From Palleniella muris (GTDB lineage: Bacteria > Bacteroidota > Bacteroidia > Bacteroidales > Bacteroidaceae), in contig NZ_SRZC01000001.1 in the NCBI RefSeq assembly GCF_004792655.1, forward strand, positions 124,001 to 188,000: 64,000 bases of DNA. The letters are read 5' to 3'. The position numbers and the translations under genes were made by a program. Below are positions 1 through 9,145 of this stretch, one piece after another. Every line of letters starts with the position of its first letter. Position 1 is the stretch's first letter. A model generated the notes under the pieces. It worked only from the letters and a program-made list of their open reading frames with translations. It did no database searches and had not been told where the DNA came from.

Positions 1-125
1 CTACAGTAACCGCCACACTTTGCATGGAGATGTTGACAATAAAGCATGAGTGTTTCCGCAAATCAATTTTGTTTGACTATATATCAAAAAAAACTGTTTG
101 TTAATAACTTTTTCAATGCCTTTTG

Positions 126-1253
126 TTATGGCATCACCAGATGATACACACCTCCGGCATAGGGTCTTACCAAGCCTTTCATCTCCAGTTCAAAGAGCAT
201 GGCGATAACCTTGTTTATCGGCAAACCGCTCTTCACAGACAAAGCACCCGTCTGACAGTCACCCTCTTTCAGGATGTCGACGAGCTTCCGCTGCTCAGGA
301 GAAAGGTCCGGGAACATCTCAAGCTGCACACCTTTCTTGCGTTCCTCCGCCTGCCGTTGTGCCGTCTGCCACCCGAGGGCCTCGACAATGTCATTGGCAG
401 AGGTGAGCAGAGACGCTTTGTTGTCACGGATAAGTGCGTTGCAGCCCTCAGAAGAGGCATCACCGACACGCCCGGGGAACGCGAACACATCACGTCCGTA
501 GTCGTTTGCGATGCGTGCAGTGACAAGACTTCCGCCGTGAGCTTTGGACTCTGCCACGACAGTGCAATCACCCAACCCTGCCACAATGCGGTTGCGGCGC
601 AAGAAATTCGGTCTGTCGCAGCGCGTCCCCGAAGGATATTCGCTGACCACACCGCCATGGGCAAGCATCTCCGCAGCTATGGAGCGGTGGGATGCGGGAT
701 ACATTGTGTCCAAGCCATGAGCGACAACGCCCACCGTTTCCGCACCATTCGCCAATGCAGACTTATGGGCGCAGACATCTATGCCATAAGCCAATCCGCT
801 GAAAACCACCACATCGGGCACCAGCGACTTCAGGTCGCGGACAAGACGGCTGACACAGTCCTGCCCGTAGGCAGTGTTTTGGCGCGTGCCTACAATGGAG
901 ACCGTATGGGACGCATTAAGGTCGGCATTGCCAAGGGAAAACAGCACGACAGGCGCGTCAATGCAGTCACGGAGACGCTGCGGATAGCTCTCATCGTCGA
1001 AAGTATGGATGCTGACACCCTTTTTCGCACACCATTCCACCTCCTTTTCCGCCCATTGCAACGCCTCTTTCCAGTCGGAACGCAGCAGCGAGCATAGGGT
1101 TTCCGACGCCTCACTGTCCACTTGGCGTATGTCCATGCGGTTGTCGTACAGCTCCGCCATTGCCCCTGCAGCAAGGCAAAGGCGCATGGCAGCCTGCGGA
1201 TGGTTGAAGGTCAGTCGCTGGAATGCAAGTGATTTATGGACATTGTCATTCAT
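126..1253 (-). CDS. dprA: DNA-processing protein DprA
   Basis: Known role of the family: DprA binds incoming single-stranded DNA and loads RecA during natural transformation. The 375-aa protein has an N-terminal helical region, then a Rossmann-like domain opening with VSIVGTRQ near residue 118, followed by FSGLAYGID and a PNFLRRNRI stretch typical of the family. A winged-helix-like C-terminus lies at about 310-370. The start ATG overlaps the end of the upstream thioesterase gene by 8 bases, so the two are probably cotranscribed in the order DUF2851, LOG, thioesterase, dprA. Length is normal. Family assignment is firm; whether the organism is competent cannot be seen here. Confidence 0.95.
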   Translation of the reverse strand: MNDNVHKSLAFQRLTFNHPQAAMRLCLAAGAMAELYDNRMDIRQVDSEASETLCSLLRSDWKEALQWAEKEVEWCAKKGVSIHTFDDESYPQRLRDCIDAPVVLFSLGNADLNASHTVSIVGTRQNTAYGQDCVSRLVRDLKSLVPDVVVFSGLAYGIDVCAHKSALANGAETVGVVAHGLDTMYPASHRSIAAEMLAHGGVVSEYPSGTRCDRPNFLRRNRIVAGLGDCTVVAESKAHGGSLVTARIANDYGRDVFAFPGRVGDASSEGCNALIRDNKASLLTSANDIVEALGWQTAQRQAEERKKGVQLEMFPDLSPEQRKLVDILKEGDCQTGALSVKSGLPINKVIAMLFELEMKGLVRPYAGGVYHLVMP

Positions 1254-1674
1254 TCAGATACTTCTCAAAAGCCTTGTTGCACACTTCACTCTCGCCAAGT
1301 CGTCCGTTTACCAGGCAGACAACATCCACCTGTCCGCGGAAACAGAGCGTGTCATTCTCCCGTATGCCCTCGCCGTTTGTGCGTAGGCGGTAGATGTCGT
1401 GAAGGAAGATGTAACGCAATCCCTCCTTCTTCAGGCGCACACAAGAGCGGAACTCGTCGTCAGGACAAAGGGAGGTCTTGTACTGAAGGTTCATGCGTGC
1501 CACGACAAAGTCCTCACCTTTCTTGTGCATTTCGGAGAAGGAGATTCCGCAATGCTGCAGGAAAAGGTGGCGCGTGTGCTCTGTGTAGTGCAGATAGTTG
1601 GCGTTGTTGACGATGCCCTGGATGTCGCATTCGTAGTCGCGCACCTGCATGATTGTCTCGTAATGGTAGTTCAT
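1246..1674 (-). CDS. Hotdog-fold acyl-CoA thioesterase
   Basis: A 142-aa single-domain protein of the 4-hydroxybenzoyl-CoA thioesterase (YbgC/FadM-like) type. The N-terminal pattern VRDYECDIQGIVNNANYL with the conserved Asp at residue 17-18 is the usual active-site region of this family, which hydrolyses acyl-CoA thioesters in the cytoplasm. The true substrate cannot be read from sequence. The gene starts 4 bases after the stop of the LOG gene and overlaps dprA by 8 bases, indicating an operon. Confidence 0.85.
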   Translation of the reverse strand: MNYHYETIMQVRDYECDIQGIVNNANYLHYTEHTRHLFLQHCGISFSEMHKKGEDFVVARMNLQYKTSLCPDDEFRSCVRLKKEGLRYIFLHDIYRLRTNGEGIRENDTLCFRGQVDVVCLVNGRLGESEVCNKAFEKYLNE

Positions 1675-1678
1675 TATG

Positions 1679-2218
1679 TTATGATGTTTGTTCTATTATG
1701 TGTGAAAGTTCCTCCATGTTGTTTGCCACAATTATGTAGTCAGCCCAATGACCGCGCACCATGCCGTTGTCCTGCATGAAGTCAAGCAGTGCGATTGTCG
1801 TGTCCCAAAAGCCGCGAACGTTGTAGAGGACCACCTTCTTGTTGTGGAAACCAATCGTGTTTCCTCCCGCCTGAGTGAATATTTCGTCAAGGGTCCCTAT
1901 GCCGCCGGGCAGTGCTATGGCGATGTCCGACTGTGCAATCATCAGTTCCTTGCGGTCATCAAGACCGTTTGTGGGTATGTAGACATCGATGTTGTCCGAC
2001 ACTCGCCCACTCTGTTCCAATGCGCGTGGTACCATACCGACAGTTCTTCCGCCATGGGCGTGCACCGTGTCGCCGATGCATCCCATGAGTCCGCAGTTGC
2101 CACCGCCCCATACGAGCGTGTGGTTGTTGGCAGCCATCCATTCGCCAAGACGGCGTGTGGCTTCGTAATATTCCCCGGCAATGTTGTTGTTTGCCGAACA
2201 GTATACCGCTATTTTCAT
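1679..2218 (-). CDS. LOG family protein (TIGR00730-type Rossmann protein)
   Basis: A 179-aa protein with the LOG signature PGGIGTLDE at residues 104-112 and the upstream DDRKELM stretch. Family members hydrolyse nucleoside 5'-monophosphates of the cytokinin type to release the base; the bacterial role outside plant-associated species is unclear. Length matches the family. The start overlaps the stop of the DUF2851 gene by 4 bases (ATGA), which suggests translational coupling. Confidence is high for the family and low for the physiological substrate. Confidence 0.9.
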   Translation of the reverse strand: MKIAVYCSANNNIAGEYYEATRRLGEWMAANNHTLVWGGGNCGLMGCIGDTVHAHGGRTVGMVPRALEQSGRVSDNIDVYIPTNGLDDRKELMIAQSDIAIALPGGIGTLDEIFTQAGGNTIGFHNKKVVLYNVRGFWDTTIALLDFMQDNGMVRGHWADYIIVANNMEELSHIIEQTS

Positions 2219-3447
2219 TCTTGTGTTTTTTGATTCAGGTATTCGTAGCCGAAGCGGCAGTTAAGGCAATCCCTTCGGTCACAGTATTGTTTCTTGAGTT
2301 GTATGAGTGCCTGCGAGTCGCCGGCAGAGCGCACGTCAAGCCCTACGTCACGCCACATTCTTGTGATGTTGTTGTTCTCCGGAGGAAGTTCCTCAAGCAG
2401 ATTAAGCGCACGCTCACACAAATGTTCTTTCACGAAACTTTTTCCATAGGCGAAAAGCATCGGTATGGCACAGTTTATCATAAGGAGGTTGACGCTGTTC
2501 TTTGACAATCCCTGTCCAAGAAGTTTCCCAAGACTTTCTGTTGTCTCGCAGGCAAGGAGCTGTGACAGTGAGGTGCGGCTCTCATGGAAAAGGAGTGCAA
2601 GCTGCCGTATGCGCACATCGGGGAAGTTCTGTGGGCGCATGCGCATGAACCGCCATGCCGGTGCGCATCGCCGGCTGCCGTCAGGGAGAGTGTCGTACAC
2701 CACCGGTGAGACCGAGAACTTCCGGCAAAGGTAGTCGTATTCCTGCTGCATGCGCGGATTATCCTTTATCAGTCCGGCATGCCCGAGGAAGAGTGCCTCC
2801 ACCTGAAGAAGGTCATCGCGGTGGTGGGCGACAGCCTTCAGTGGCAGTGTCATGGCCCATTGTTCAAGGGCTTCTGTGTTTGAGCCGAATCCGAAACTGC
2901 GTGCGAGGGACACGAAATAGGCATGTTCCCAATCGCCGTCAAGCTGTTGGAGGTACTCACTGACAGCGGCAGTCTTCTGCATAAGGCGTTCTGTCTGCAG
3001 AGAAGCCATCCATGAGTGTATCTTCAAAGACGTAAGATTGGGGATGTTCTTATAGCAAGGAGGATAACTGTCCACACTCAGCAGTTCTTCATAGTTCTCT
3101 CGAACGTGCGCGAGTACATCTAAAATAAACTCCGGCAGTTCACGTCCGCTGCTCGTAACAGCCTTTCTGTCGCTGGAAGCCCGGGAGACAACATGCAAGA
3201 TGACATTATTGTAAGCCTCATCCTTGTCGTGCTTGTGAGCGAACCAATCCTTTGCTGCAATATGCATTTCAACATTCCCTGCCCACAACTCCCCACCTAT
3301 CCTGACCTTCGCATTGAAGAAGTCCGGACCGGAACCGGAGTTATGGAGCCCGGAGTCCGCGATTTCCAATTCCCTGCCGTCAGTTGTCATGAGCCTGCCC
3401 TCAGGAAAAATCCTGTGTTTCCAGCAATAATGCAACAGTTTTTCCAT
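2215..3447 (-). CDS. DUF2851 family protein
   Basis: About 410 aa, matching the Bacteroidetes-specific DUF2851 family by its N-terminal LLHYCWKHRIFP and the following GNVEMHIAAKDW segment. Its function is not established. The start chosen is the ATG at 3447 (MEKLLHYCW); a longer reading frame to 3510 would run into the promoter region. It is the first gene of a four-gene minus-strand run with dprA at the end. A -7-like GAACTTTG lies upstream on the minus strand near 3483-3490. No signal peptide or membrane segment is visible, so it is probably cytoplasmic. Confidence 0.85.
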   Translation of the reverse strand: MEKLLHYCWKHRIFPEGRLMTTDGRELEIADSGLHNSGSGPDFFNAKVRIGGELWAGNVEMHIAAKDWFAHKHDKDEAYNNVILHVVSRASSDRKAVTSSGRELPEFILDVLAHVRENYEELLSVDSYPPCYKNIPNLTSLKIHSWMASLQTERLMQKTAAVSEYLQQLDGDWEHAYFVSLARSFGFGSNTEALEQWAMTLPLKAVAHHRDDLLQVEALFLGHAGLIKDNPRMQQEYDYLCRKFSVSPVVYDTLPDGSRRCAPAWRFMRMRPQNFPDVRIRQLALLFHESRTSLSQLLACETTESLGKLLGQGLSKNSVNLLMINCAIPMLFAYGKSFVKEHLCERALNLLEELPPENNNITRMWRDVGLDVRSAGDSQALIQLKKQYCDRRDCLNCRFGYEYLNQKTQE

Positions 3448-3538
3448 TATTAAAAACTTAAAAGTGTTATGTATTGCTGCAAAGTTCGTCATTTTCCGAC
3501 AATTTCGCAACTTTTTCCTAATTTTTCTTCACTTTCGC

Positions 3539-3568
3539 TTGGTAATTAAAAAAAAGTATGTATCTTTG
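3539..3568 (+). promoter_or_regulatory. Promoter of the OmpA-family gene
   Basis: TATCTTTG at 3561-3568 matches the -7 box, with TTG at 3539-3541 as -33 and a 19-bp spacer. The predicted leader to the ATG at 3618 is about 45 bases. Confidence 0.75.
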
Positions 3569-3617
3569 CAGTGTGCTTTATTATTAAAGTATTCCACTTA
3601 TTTAAATATTATCAATT

Positions 3618-4772
3618 ATGAAAAAAATCGCAATGTTTGTTGCTGCCGCTGCGATAGCAGCTTCAGCAAACGCACAGAGAACTGTGGTTACAGCTTCAAA
3701 AGCTTCTGACAACATCTATGTAGGTGTTAATGCCGGTGTAGCAGCTCCTACCACACACCACTCTGTATTCGGAAACCTCTCTCCGGAACTTGGCGTACGT
3801 ATTGGCAAGAACTTTACGACCGTATTCGGTGTTGCAGTTGATGCTACAATGCATTTCTCTTCTATGCCATCCGAGTTCAACACAAAAACATGGGTAGACA
3901 ACACAAACATCTCCCTTCTCGGTACAGCAAACCTCTCCAACCTCTTCGCAGGATACAAAGGTGAGCCACGCACATTCGAGGTAATCGCTCTCGGCGGTTT
4001 CGGATGGGGACACCAGTTCAAAGGATATTATGGCAAGAGCAACGCCCTCACATCCAAGGTTGCCCTTGACTTCGCTCTCAACCTCGGCAAGGACAAAGCA
4101 TGGCAGGTTTACCTTGAGCCAGCCATCACTTATGGCCTTCAGGGATATGCAGAGGGCGAGCCAGCTGACAACAACTTCAAGTATGACATCAACCGTTCTG
4201 GCGTGTCTCTTAAGCTTGGTGTGAACTACAAGTTCGGCAACTCCAACGGCACACACAACTTCGCAGTAGAGCAGGTTCGCGACCAGGCTGAGATTGACGC
4301 ACTCAACGCACAAATCAACGCTGCACGTGCAGAGGCTGACGCTGCCAAGTCTGCCGCTTCAAGAAAAGACGCTGAAATCGCTCGTCTGAAGAAGGCTCTC
4401 TCTGACTGCGAGAACAAGCCGGCTCCTGTAGTAGAGACAAAGGCTGCTAACCTCCAGCCATCTGTAGTATTCGCTCAGGGCAAGTCTGTTGTCGAGAGAT
4501 CACAGATGTCTAACGTTGAGATGATTGCTAAGTACATGAAGAACAATCCTAACGCTAAGATAAAGATTTCTGGCTACGCATCACCAGAAGGCTCTAAGGA
4601 ATTCAACCAGAAGCTCTCCGAGAAGCGTGCAGCTGCCGTTAAGGATGTCCTCGTTAAGAAGTACAAGATTGCTGCTGACCGTATTGCAACAGAAGGTCTT
4701 GGCGCAACAGACAAACTCTTCGACGAAGTTGAGTTCAACCGTGTTGCTCTCTTCAACGACACAACAAAGTAA
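3618..4772 (+). CDS. OmpA-family outer-membrane porin with peptidoglycan-binding domain
   Basis: The 384-aa protein has a signal peptide (residues 1-20, ending ANAQ), a glycine and aromatic-rich beta-barrel region (about 30-200), a short alanine-rich coiled coil (about 215-265) and a C-terminal OmpA-like domain (about 278-375) carrying the ISGYASPEGS and LSEKRA motifs. Such proteins span the outer membrane and anchor it to peptidoglycan. Codon use is strongly biased toward a small set, as in highly expressed genes, fitting a major surface protein. It is a single-gene unit with its own promoter and a strong double terminator. Confidence 0.93.
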   Translation: MKKIAMFVAAAAIAASANAQRTVVTASKASDNIYVGVNAGVAAPTTHHSVFGNLSPELGVRIGKNFTTVFGVAVDATMHFSSMPSEFNTKTWVDNTNISLLGTANLSNLFAGYKGEPRTFEVIALGGFGWGHQFKGYYGKSNALTSKVALDFALNLGKDKAWQVYLEPAITYGLQGYAEGEPADNNFKYDINRSGVSLKLGVNYKFGNSNGTHNFAVEQVRDQAEIDALNAQINAARAEADAAKSAASRKDAEIARLKKALSDCENKPAPVVETKAANLQPSVVFAQGKSVVERSQMSNVEMIAKYMKNNPNAKIKISGYASPEGSKEFNQKLSEKRAAAVKDVLVKKYKIAADRIATEGLGATDKLFDEVEFNRVALFNDTTK

Positions 4773-4792
4773 AATAAACTAATTCTTTTGTG

Positions 4793-4866
4793 TAGAGGGT
4801 TTCTTTATAGTAAAGAGACCCTCTATACTTAATTTAGAGGAGCCTCGTCTTCGGGGCTCCTTTTTT
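4793..4866 (+). terminator. Double terminator after the OmpA-family gene
   Basis: A 15-bp stem with one mismatch (4793-4825) is followed by a second GGAGCC/GGCTCC stem with a TCGTCTTCGG loop (4839-4860) and six T residues. The second hairpin is a textbook intrinsic terminator. Confidence 0.9.
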
Positions 4867-4899
4867 AGGCGGATTCTAAAAGTCAGGAAAAAACTACAA

Positions 4900-4953
4900 A
4901 TGACAGGCAAAAACAATCAGCAAGAAACACGCAACCTGCCTGTCATCTTTTTT
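4900..4953 (+). promoter_or_regulatory. Long-loop hairpin with T-run upstream of the DEAD-box gene
   Basis: ATGACAGGC (4900-4908) pairs perfectly with GCCTGTCAT (4938-4946), followed by CTTTTTT. It lies about 90 bases before the helicase start. It could be a further terminator or an attenuator in the helicase leader. No clear TAnnTTTG box is visible between it and the gene. Confidence 0.45.
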
Positions 4954-5041
4954 AAAAGAAACAAAAGGCAAGGCAAAAGAATCCAACCTAAAAAAACACA
5001 ATAATAAAAAAAATCTTGGTTTTTAGAATCTTACTACCAAT

Positions 5042-6979
5042 ATGGCAAACTTTGAAGAATTAGGTGTCAACGACACCATCAGGAAAGCTATCGACGAACT
5101 TGGCTTCGTCCAACCGATGCCTGTACAGGAGGCTGTAATACCAAAGCTCCTCAACGAAGGCAGCGACATCATCGCACTGGCACAGACAGGAACAGGAAAG
5201 ACTGCCGCATTCGGCCTTCCTCTGCTGCAACGCATTGACCTCACCACACGCCAGACACAAGCCGTGGTGATGTCCCCAACAAGAGAACTGTGCCTCCAAA
5301 TCAGTGATGACCTCAAGGATTTCGGCAAATACATGGAAGGGCTTCGCGTCACCGCCGTCTACGGAGGTGCGCCTATCGACTCGCAAATACGACAACTGAA
5401 GAAAGGCTCACAGGTCATCGTTGCCACACCGGGACGCCTTGTCGACCTCATAGAGCGAGGAGTGGCAGACATATCCACCGCCACGACAATCGTGCTTGAC
5501 GAGGCAGACGAAATGCTTAACATGGGATTTGCTGACAGCATAAATGCCATATTCGAACAGCTCACCGCCAACCACCGCACACTGCTCTTCTCCGCGACAA
5601 TGTCAAAAGATGTGGAGAAAGTGGCAAAGAACTATCTCCATGACTATGAGGAGGTTGTCGTCGGTTCACGTAATGAAGGCGCGGAGAATGTTGACCACAC
5701 ATTCTATATGGTCACAGCAAAACAGAAATATCTCGCCTTGAAGCGCATTGTCGATTTTTATCCTAAAATCTACGGCATAATATTCTGCCGAACAAAACTC
5801 GAGACGCAGGAAATTGCCGACAAACTCATCAAGGACGGCTACAATGCAGAGTCTCTCCACGGCGACCTCTCACAGCCGCAACGTGACCAGACTATGCAGA
5901 AGTTCCGTCAGCATACCGTGCAGCTGCTTGTCGCAACTGATGTGGCAGCACGCGGACTTGACGTCAACGACCTCACTCACGTCATAAACTATGGCATGCC
6001 TGACGACACAGAGTCCTACACCCACCGCTCCGGACGAACAGGACGCGCAGGAAAGACAGGTTCTTCAATAGCTATCATCCACAGCCGTGAACAGCACAAA
6101 ATCCATGCCGTAGAGAAAATCATACAGAAGAAATTCATAAAGGGTGCTCTCCCTACCCCACAGGAAATCTGCAAGAAACAGCTCTTCCGCGTCATGGACC
6201 ACATAACGAAAGTTGATGTCGACGATGAGACAATCAACCCGTTCATGGAAGAGATACAGCGCCATTTCGAGTATTTCGACAAAGAGGACATCATAAAGAA
6301 GATTGTCATGATGGAGTTCAGCAAGTTCCTCGAATACTATGCTGACGAACCGGACATTGAAGAAGTAAGCGAGACAAAGAAAGGCAAGAACCGCGACGGA
6401 CGCCGCCGTGACCGTGACGGACGCGACCGCGGACCAGAACACAAGGCGGAGAAGGGCTACACACGCCTTTTCATCAATCTCGGCAAGGCAGAGGGCTTCT
6501 ATCCGGGAGAAATCATGCAGTTTGTCAACCAGCATGTATCAGGAAAAGGCAAAGGAGGACAGGGCAAACGCCAGGAAGTCGGGCACATCGACCTAATGTC
6601 TCACTATTGCTTCATAGAAGTACCGGAACGGGACGCCGACAATGTCATGGGCGCACTTGACGGAACAACCTACCACGGGCGTCAGGTACGCTGCAACGCT
6701 GAGGACGACGGCAAACCGGAAGGGGCATTCAATGCTCCTGTCAACCGTTGGAGCAGAGGTGACGACCGCTTCAGCCGTTCCAAGAGACGCCGCCGCGATG
6801 ACGGCAAACCGTTCATGAAGCCGTCAAAGAAAAAGAACCGGCAGGCAGGGGAATTCACGGCCGACGACTGGCTTTCACTCATGCAGGACAACAAGAACTT
6901 CAAGTTCCATGACGACGAGCCTGACTTCTCAGAAGAGGGTTGGGCACGCAGAAAACCTAAAAAGAACAAGAAAAAGTAA
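5042..6979 (+). CDS. deaD: DEAD-box ATP-dependent RNA helicase, DeaD/CsdA type
   Basis: A 645-aa protein with all helicase motifs: Q motif GFVQPMPVQ (21-29), AQTGTGKT (47-54), PTREL, DEAD (153-156), SAT, ATDVAARGLD and HRSGRTGRAG. After a charged linker, the region around residues 475-560 resembles the DbpA/CsdA RNA-binding domain, and the tail is Lys/Arg-rich. Family members unwind RNA during ribosome assembly and mRNA decay, often at low temperature. The 5' region carries a stable hairpin that may be regulatory. The gene stands alone, ending in a 13-bp hairpin. Confidence 0.93.
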   Translation: MANFEELGVNDTIRKAIDELGFVQPMPVQEAVIPKLLNEGSDIIALAQTGTGKTAAFGLPLLQRIDLTTRQTQAVVMSPTRELCLQISDDLKDFGKYMEGLRVTAVYGGAPIDSQIRQLKKGSQVIVATPGRLVDLIERGVADISTATTIVLDEADEMLNMGFADSINAIFEQLTANHRTLLFSATMSKDVEKVAKNYLHDYEEVVVGSRNEGAENVDHTFYMVTAKQKYLALKRIVDFYPKIYGIIFCRTKLETQEIADKLIKDGYNAESLHGDLSQPQRDQTMQKFRQHTVQLLVATDVAARGLDVNDLTHVINYGMPDDTESYTHRSGRTGRAGKTGSSIAIIHSREQHKIHAVEKIIQKKFIKGALPTPQEICKKQLFRVMDHITKVDVDDETINPFMEEIQRHFEYFDKEDIIKKIVMMEFSKFLEYYADEPDIEEVSETKKGKNRDGRRRDRDGRDRGPEHKAEKGYTRLFINLGKAEGFYPGEIMQFVNQHVSGKGKGGQGKRQEVGHIDLMSHYCFIEVPERDADNVMGALDGTTYHGRQVRCNAEDDGKPEGAFNAPVNRWSRGDDRFSRSKRRRRDDGKPFMKPSKKKNRQAGEFTADDWLSLMQDNKNFKFHDDEPDFSEEGWARRKPKKNKKK

Positions 6980-6986
6980 AATCAGT

Positions 6987-7017
6987 TCCCACTTTCGCGC
7001 ATTGCGCGAAAGTGGGA
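6987..7017 (+). terminator. Hairpin after the DEAD-box helicase gene
   Basis: TCCCACTTTCGCG (6987-6999) is perfectly complementary to CGCGAAAGTGGGA (7005-7017) with a 5-base loop. It lacks a strong T-run, so it may stabilise the 3' end rather than terminate alone. Confidence 0.55.
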
Positions 7018-7111
7018 GACTTTAGGTTGGTGTATCATGATTCAACATGACGCAACAAGATGCTGATGCAACATGATTAATCATGACACATCCCCCAAAA
7101 ACACAACTCAC

Positions 7112-8098
7112 ATGAAAATAGGGAATATTGAATTAGGAGAACGCCCTCTGTTCCTTGCTCCCATGGAGGACGTCACGGACATCGGCTTCCGCCGCCTGTG
7201 CAAGCAGCAAGGAGCAGCGATGGTCTATTCGGAGTTTGTCGCCGCAGAAGCCCTCGTACGCTCTGTCAAGTCCACGGTCGAGAAACTCACAATCGCCGAA
7301 GATGAACGTCCCGTAGGCATACAAATCTATGGCAGAGACGCCGATGCCGTCGTTGAAGCGGCAAAGATTGTGGAGGCAGAGGCACATCCTGACGTCATAG
7401 ACCTTAACTTCGGCTGCCCTGTAAAGAAGGTGGCGGGCAAAGGGGCAGGCGCAGGAATGCTCCGCAACATACCGTTGATGCTTGACATCACCTCCAAGGT
7501 CGTGAAAGCCGTCAGCACTCCCGTCACAGCCAAGACACGCCTCGGGTGGGATCACGAGAACCTGATCATCACAACTCTTGCCGAGCAACTGCAGGACTGC
7601 GGCATACAGGCACTGACAATCCATGGCAGGACACGCTCACAGATGTACACAGGTGAGGCAGACTGGACTCTTATCGGTGAGGTGAAAAGCAACCCTCGCA
7701 TTCACATCCCTATCATCGGCAATGGTGACATCACTTCCCTTGCAGAAGCTGATGCAGCATTCGACAGATACGGTGTCGACGCCGTAATGGTCGGCAGAGC
7801 GACTTTCGGCTGCCCATGGTTCTTCAACAAAAAGGAACTGTCCCTCGAAGAAAAATTCCATCTCCTGCGGGAACAGCTGCGCATAAACATCGAACGCATC
7901 GACGAACGTCGCGGAATACTACATACACGCCGCCACCTCGCTGCCACACCTATATTTAAAGGTATACCGGACTTCCGGCAGACACGCATCGCCATGCTGC
8001 GCGCAAACACTCTTGACGAGCTACTCCCTATCCTCGACGAAGCCGAACAGCGCATCCGCGATATGCAGACCGCAAATCCGCAAACTGACAACTGCTGA
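7112..8098 (+). CDS. dusB: tRNA-dihydrouridine synthase DusB
   Basis: A 328-aa FMN-dependent TIM-barrel enzyme that reduces uridine in the tRNA D-loop. It begins LFLAPMEDVTD, the usual Dus N-terminus, and carries DLNFGCPVKK with the catalytic Cys at residue 102, and later TIHGRTR and GNGDI. The start at 7112 is preferred because the family begins close to this motif. The 13 upstream codons, from an in-frame ATG at 7073, look like non-coding leader. Monocistronic, with only a single short repeat unit between it and the tRNA gene. Confidence 0.93.
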   Translation: MKIGNIELGERPLFLAPMEDVTDIGFRRLCKQQGAAMVYSEFVAAEALVRSVKSTVEKLTIAEDERPVGIQIYGRDADAVVEAAKIVEAEAHPDVIDLNFGCPVKKVAGKGAGAGMLRNIPLMLDITSKVVKAVSTPVTAKTRLGWDHENLIITTLAEQLQDCGIQALTIHGRTRSQMYTGEADWTLIGEVKSNPRIHIPIIGNGDITSLAEADAAFDRYGVDAVMVGRATFGCPWFFNKKELSLEEKFHLLREQLRINIERIDERRGILHTRRHLAATPIFKGIPDFRQTRIAMLRANTLDELLPILDEAEQRIRDMQTANPQTDNC

Positions 8099-8150
8099 GA
8101 ACAATGACAGAAGACAACTGTTGCACAATAAAAAGCCGTAGCAATGGACA

Positions 8151-8172
8151 TAAAAGGTTACCTTTAGTTAAT
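8151..8172. repeat. Single unit of the dispersed 22-bp AAAGGTnACC repeat
   Basis: TAAAAGGTTACCTTTAGTT matches the core of the tandem units seen at 12.5, 39.7, 52.3 and 60.1 kb. It lies just after dusB. Confidence 0.5.
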
Positions 8173-8230
8173 TAACCTTAACAATTAACAGATTTCCTCA
8201 TCTTGTCTTCTGTCTTTCAGCTTTTTGTTG

Positions 8231-8238
8231 TACCTTTG
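8231..8238 (+). promoter_or_regulatory. -7 box of the tRNA-Glu promoter
   Basis: TACCTTTG ends 18 bases before the first base of the tRNA and matches the TAnnTTTG consensus. Confidence 0.65.
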
Positions 8239-8256
8239 CACTCGCTTTTACGCAAT

Positions 8257-8331
8257 GGCGCGTTCGTATATCGGTTAGTACCCAAGATTTTCATTCTTGT
8301 AAGAGGGGTTCGACTCCCCTACGCGCTACCA
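8257..8331 (+). tRNA. tRNA-Glu (anticodon UUC)
   Basis: The acceptor stem GGCGCGT/ACGCGCT closes with a G-U pair. The anticodon stem CAAGA/TCTTG encloses the loop TTTTCAT with anticodon TTC, and the T arm is GAGGGGTTCGACTCCCC. The 3' CCA is encoded. The body closely resembles bacterial tRNA-Glu. It is followed by a hairpin terminator and then rpsT. Confidence 0.93.
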
Positions 8332-8340
8332 CTCATAATA

Positions 8341-8380
8341 TCATGTATCGCCGCAGTTGATGCGGCGTTTTGGTACATGA
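8341..8380 (+). terminator. Terminator after tRNA-Glu
   Basis: CGCCGCA (8349-8355) pairs with TGCGGCG (8361-8367) followed by TTTT. Outer TCATGTA/TACATGA extends the fold. Confidence 0.7.
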
Positions 8381-8467
8381 GGGTTTCAACTAATCCGCCC
8401 AGGGCAGCCTCAACGACGGCGCAAGACCCATAGGCTATTACTCACACAATCAAAATCATTAACAACA

Positions 8468-8719
8468 ATGGCAAATCACAAGTCATCAGAGAAGAGAATC
8501 CGTCAGACCAAGACCAAGACTCTCCACAACAAGTACTACGCTAAGACTATGCGTAACGCTGTACGAAAGCTCCGCGCAACAACAGACAAGGCAGAGGCAA
8601 CAGAAATGCTTCCTAAGGTTCAGAAGATGCTCGACAAGCTCGCAAAGCAGAACATCATCCACAAGAACAAAGCTGCCAACATCAAGTCAAGCATCGCTCT
8701 CCACATAAACTCTCTCTAA
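8468..8719 (+). CDS. rpsT: 30S ribosomal protein S20
   Basis: An 83-aa lysine-rich helical protein with the typical N-terminus [13 protein letters not shown] and the C-terminal segment [13 protein letters not shown] that S20 uses to contact 16S rRNA near the base of the small subunit. Length matches the family. It sits alone between tRNA-Glu and a strong terminator. No promoter box was recognised between the tRNA terminator and the gene, so partial read-through from the tRNA promoter is possible. Confidence 0.97.
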   Translation: MANHKSSEKRIRQTKTKTLHNKYYAKTMRNAVRKLRATTDKAEATEMLPKVQKMLDKLAKQNIIHKNKAANIKSSIALHINSL

Positions 8720-8779
8720 GAGCCTGCTTGCTGAAGGCAATGACACAGCCGTGGCGTACAGCCACATACAACAATACGC

Positions 8780-8817
8780 AAGACCACTGCCGGACAACGG
8801 CAAGTGGTCTTTTTTTA
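8780..8817 (+). terminator. rpsT terminator
   Basis: AGACCACTGCCG pairs with CGGCAAGTGGTCT (one bulge) and is followed by seven T residues. Confidence 0.9.
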
Positions 8818-8974
8818 TGCCCTAACTTATTTAGCTCAGCACGAATCTTCCTGAATCCGCATCCCATCATGACTTCTCATACGGATTCAGAAGATTTATT
8901 TTTTAGTATGGTAAACATGCCAAAGAACACTGTAATCAATATATCCAACATCTCTTTTGGTTCTGATTACAATG

Positions 8975-8982
8975 CAAAGGTA
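8975..8982 (-). promoter_or_regulatory. Orphan -7 box pointing left
   Basis: The minus strand reads TACCTTTG here with no convincing gene downstream (8820-8970). A TGTAATC/GATTACA inverted pair follows it. A small RNA is conceivable. Nothing else was recognised in 8820-9070. Confidence 0.25.
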
Positions 8983-9070
8983 CAACATTTCACAAGCGAT
9001 TCCAAATCTTATGGGGATACAAATAGGGGTACAACAATCCAGCCGGCATATACCTGGCATTAATAAAACA

Positions 9071-9108
9071 AAGTTCCACACGCAGACTTCCATCTGCTTG
9101 TGGAACTT
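9071..9108 (-). terminator. Terminator of accessory locus 1
   Basis: Arms at 9071-9086 and 9093-9108 pair over 16 bp with one mismatch around a 6-base loop. On the minus strand the hairpin is followed by TTGTTTTATT, so it ends leftward transcription from the broken membrane-protein gene. Confidence 0.75.
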
Positions 9109-9145
9109 GAAATCCATATGTCACTTAAACATACTGACCAATGAT

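Noticed and set aside
123..1097. 324-codon plus-strand frame opposite dprA
   Set aside because: It is the reverse of a gene with a clear DprA domain, and encodes no recognisable protein features.
3696..4313. 205-codon minus-strand frame opposite the OmpA-family gene
   Set aside because: It is the antisense of a highly expressed, codon-biased gene; no start signal or family match.
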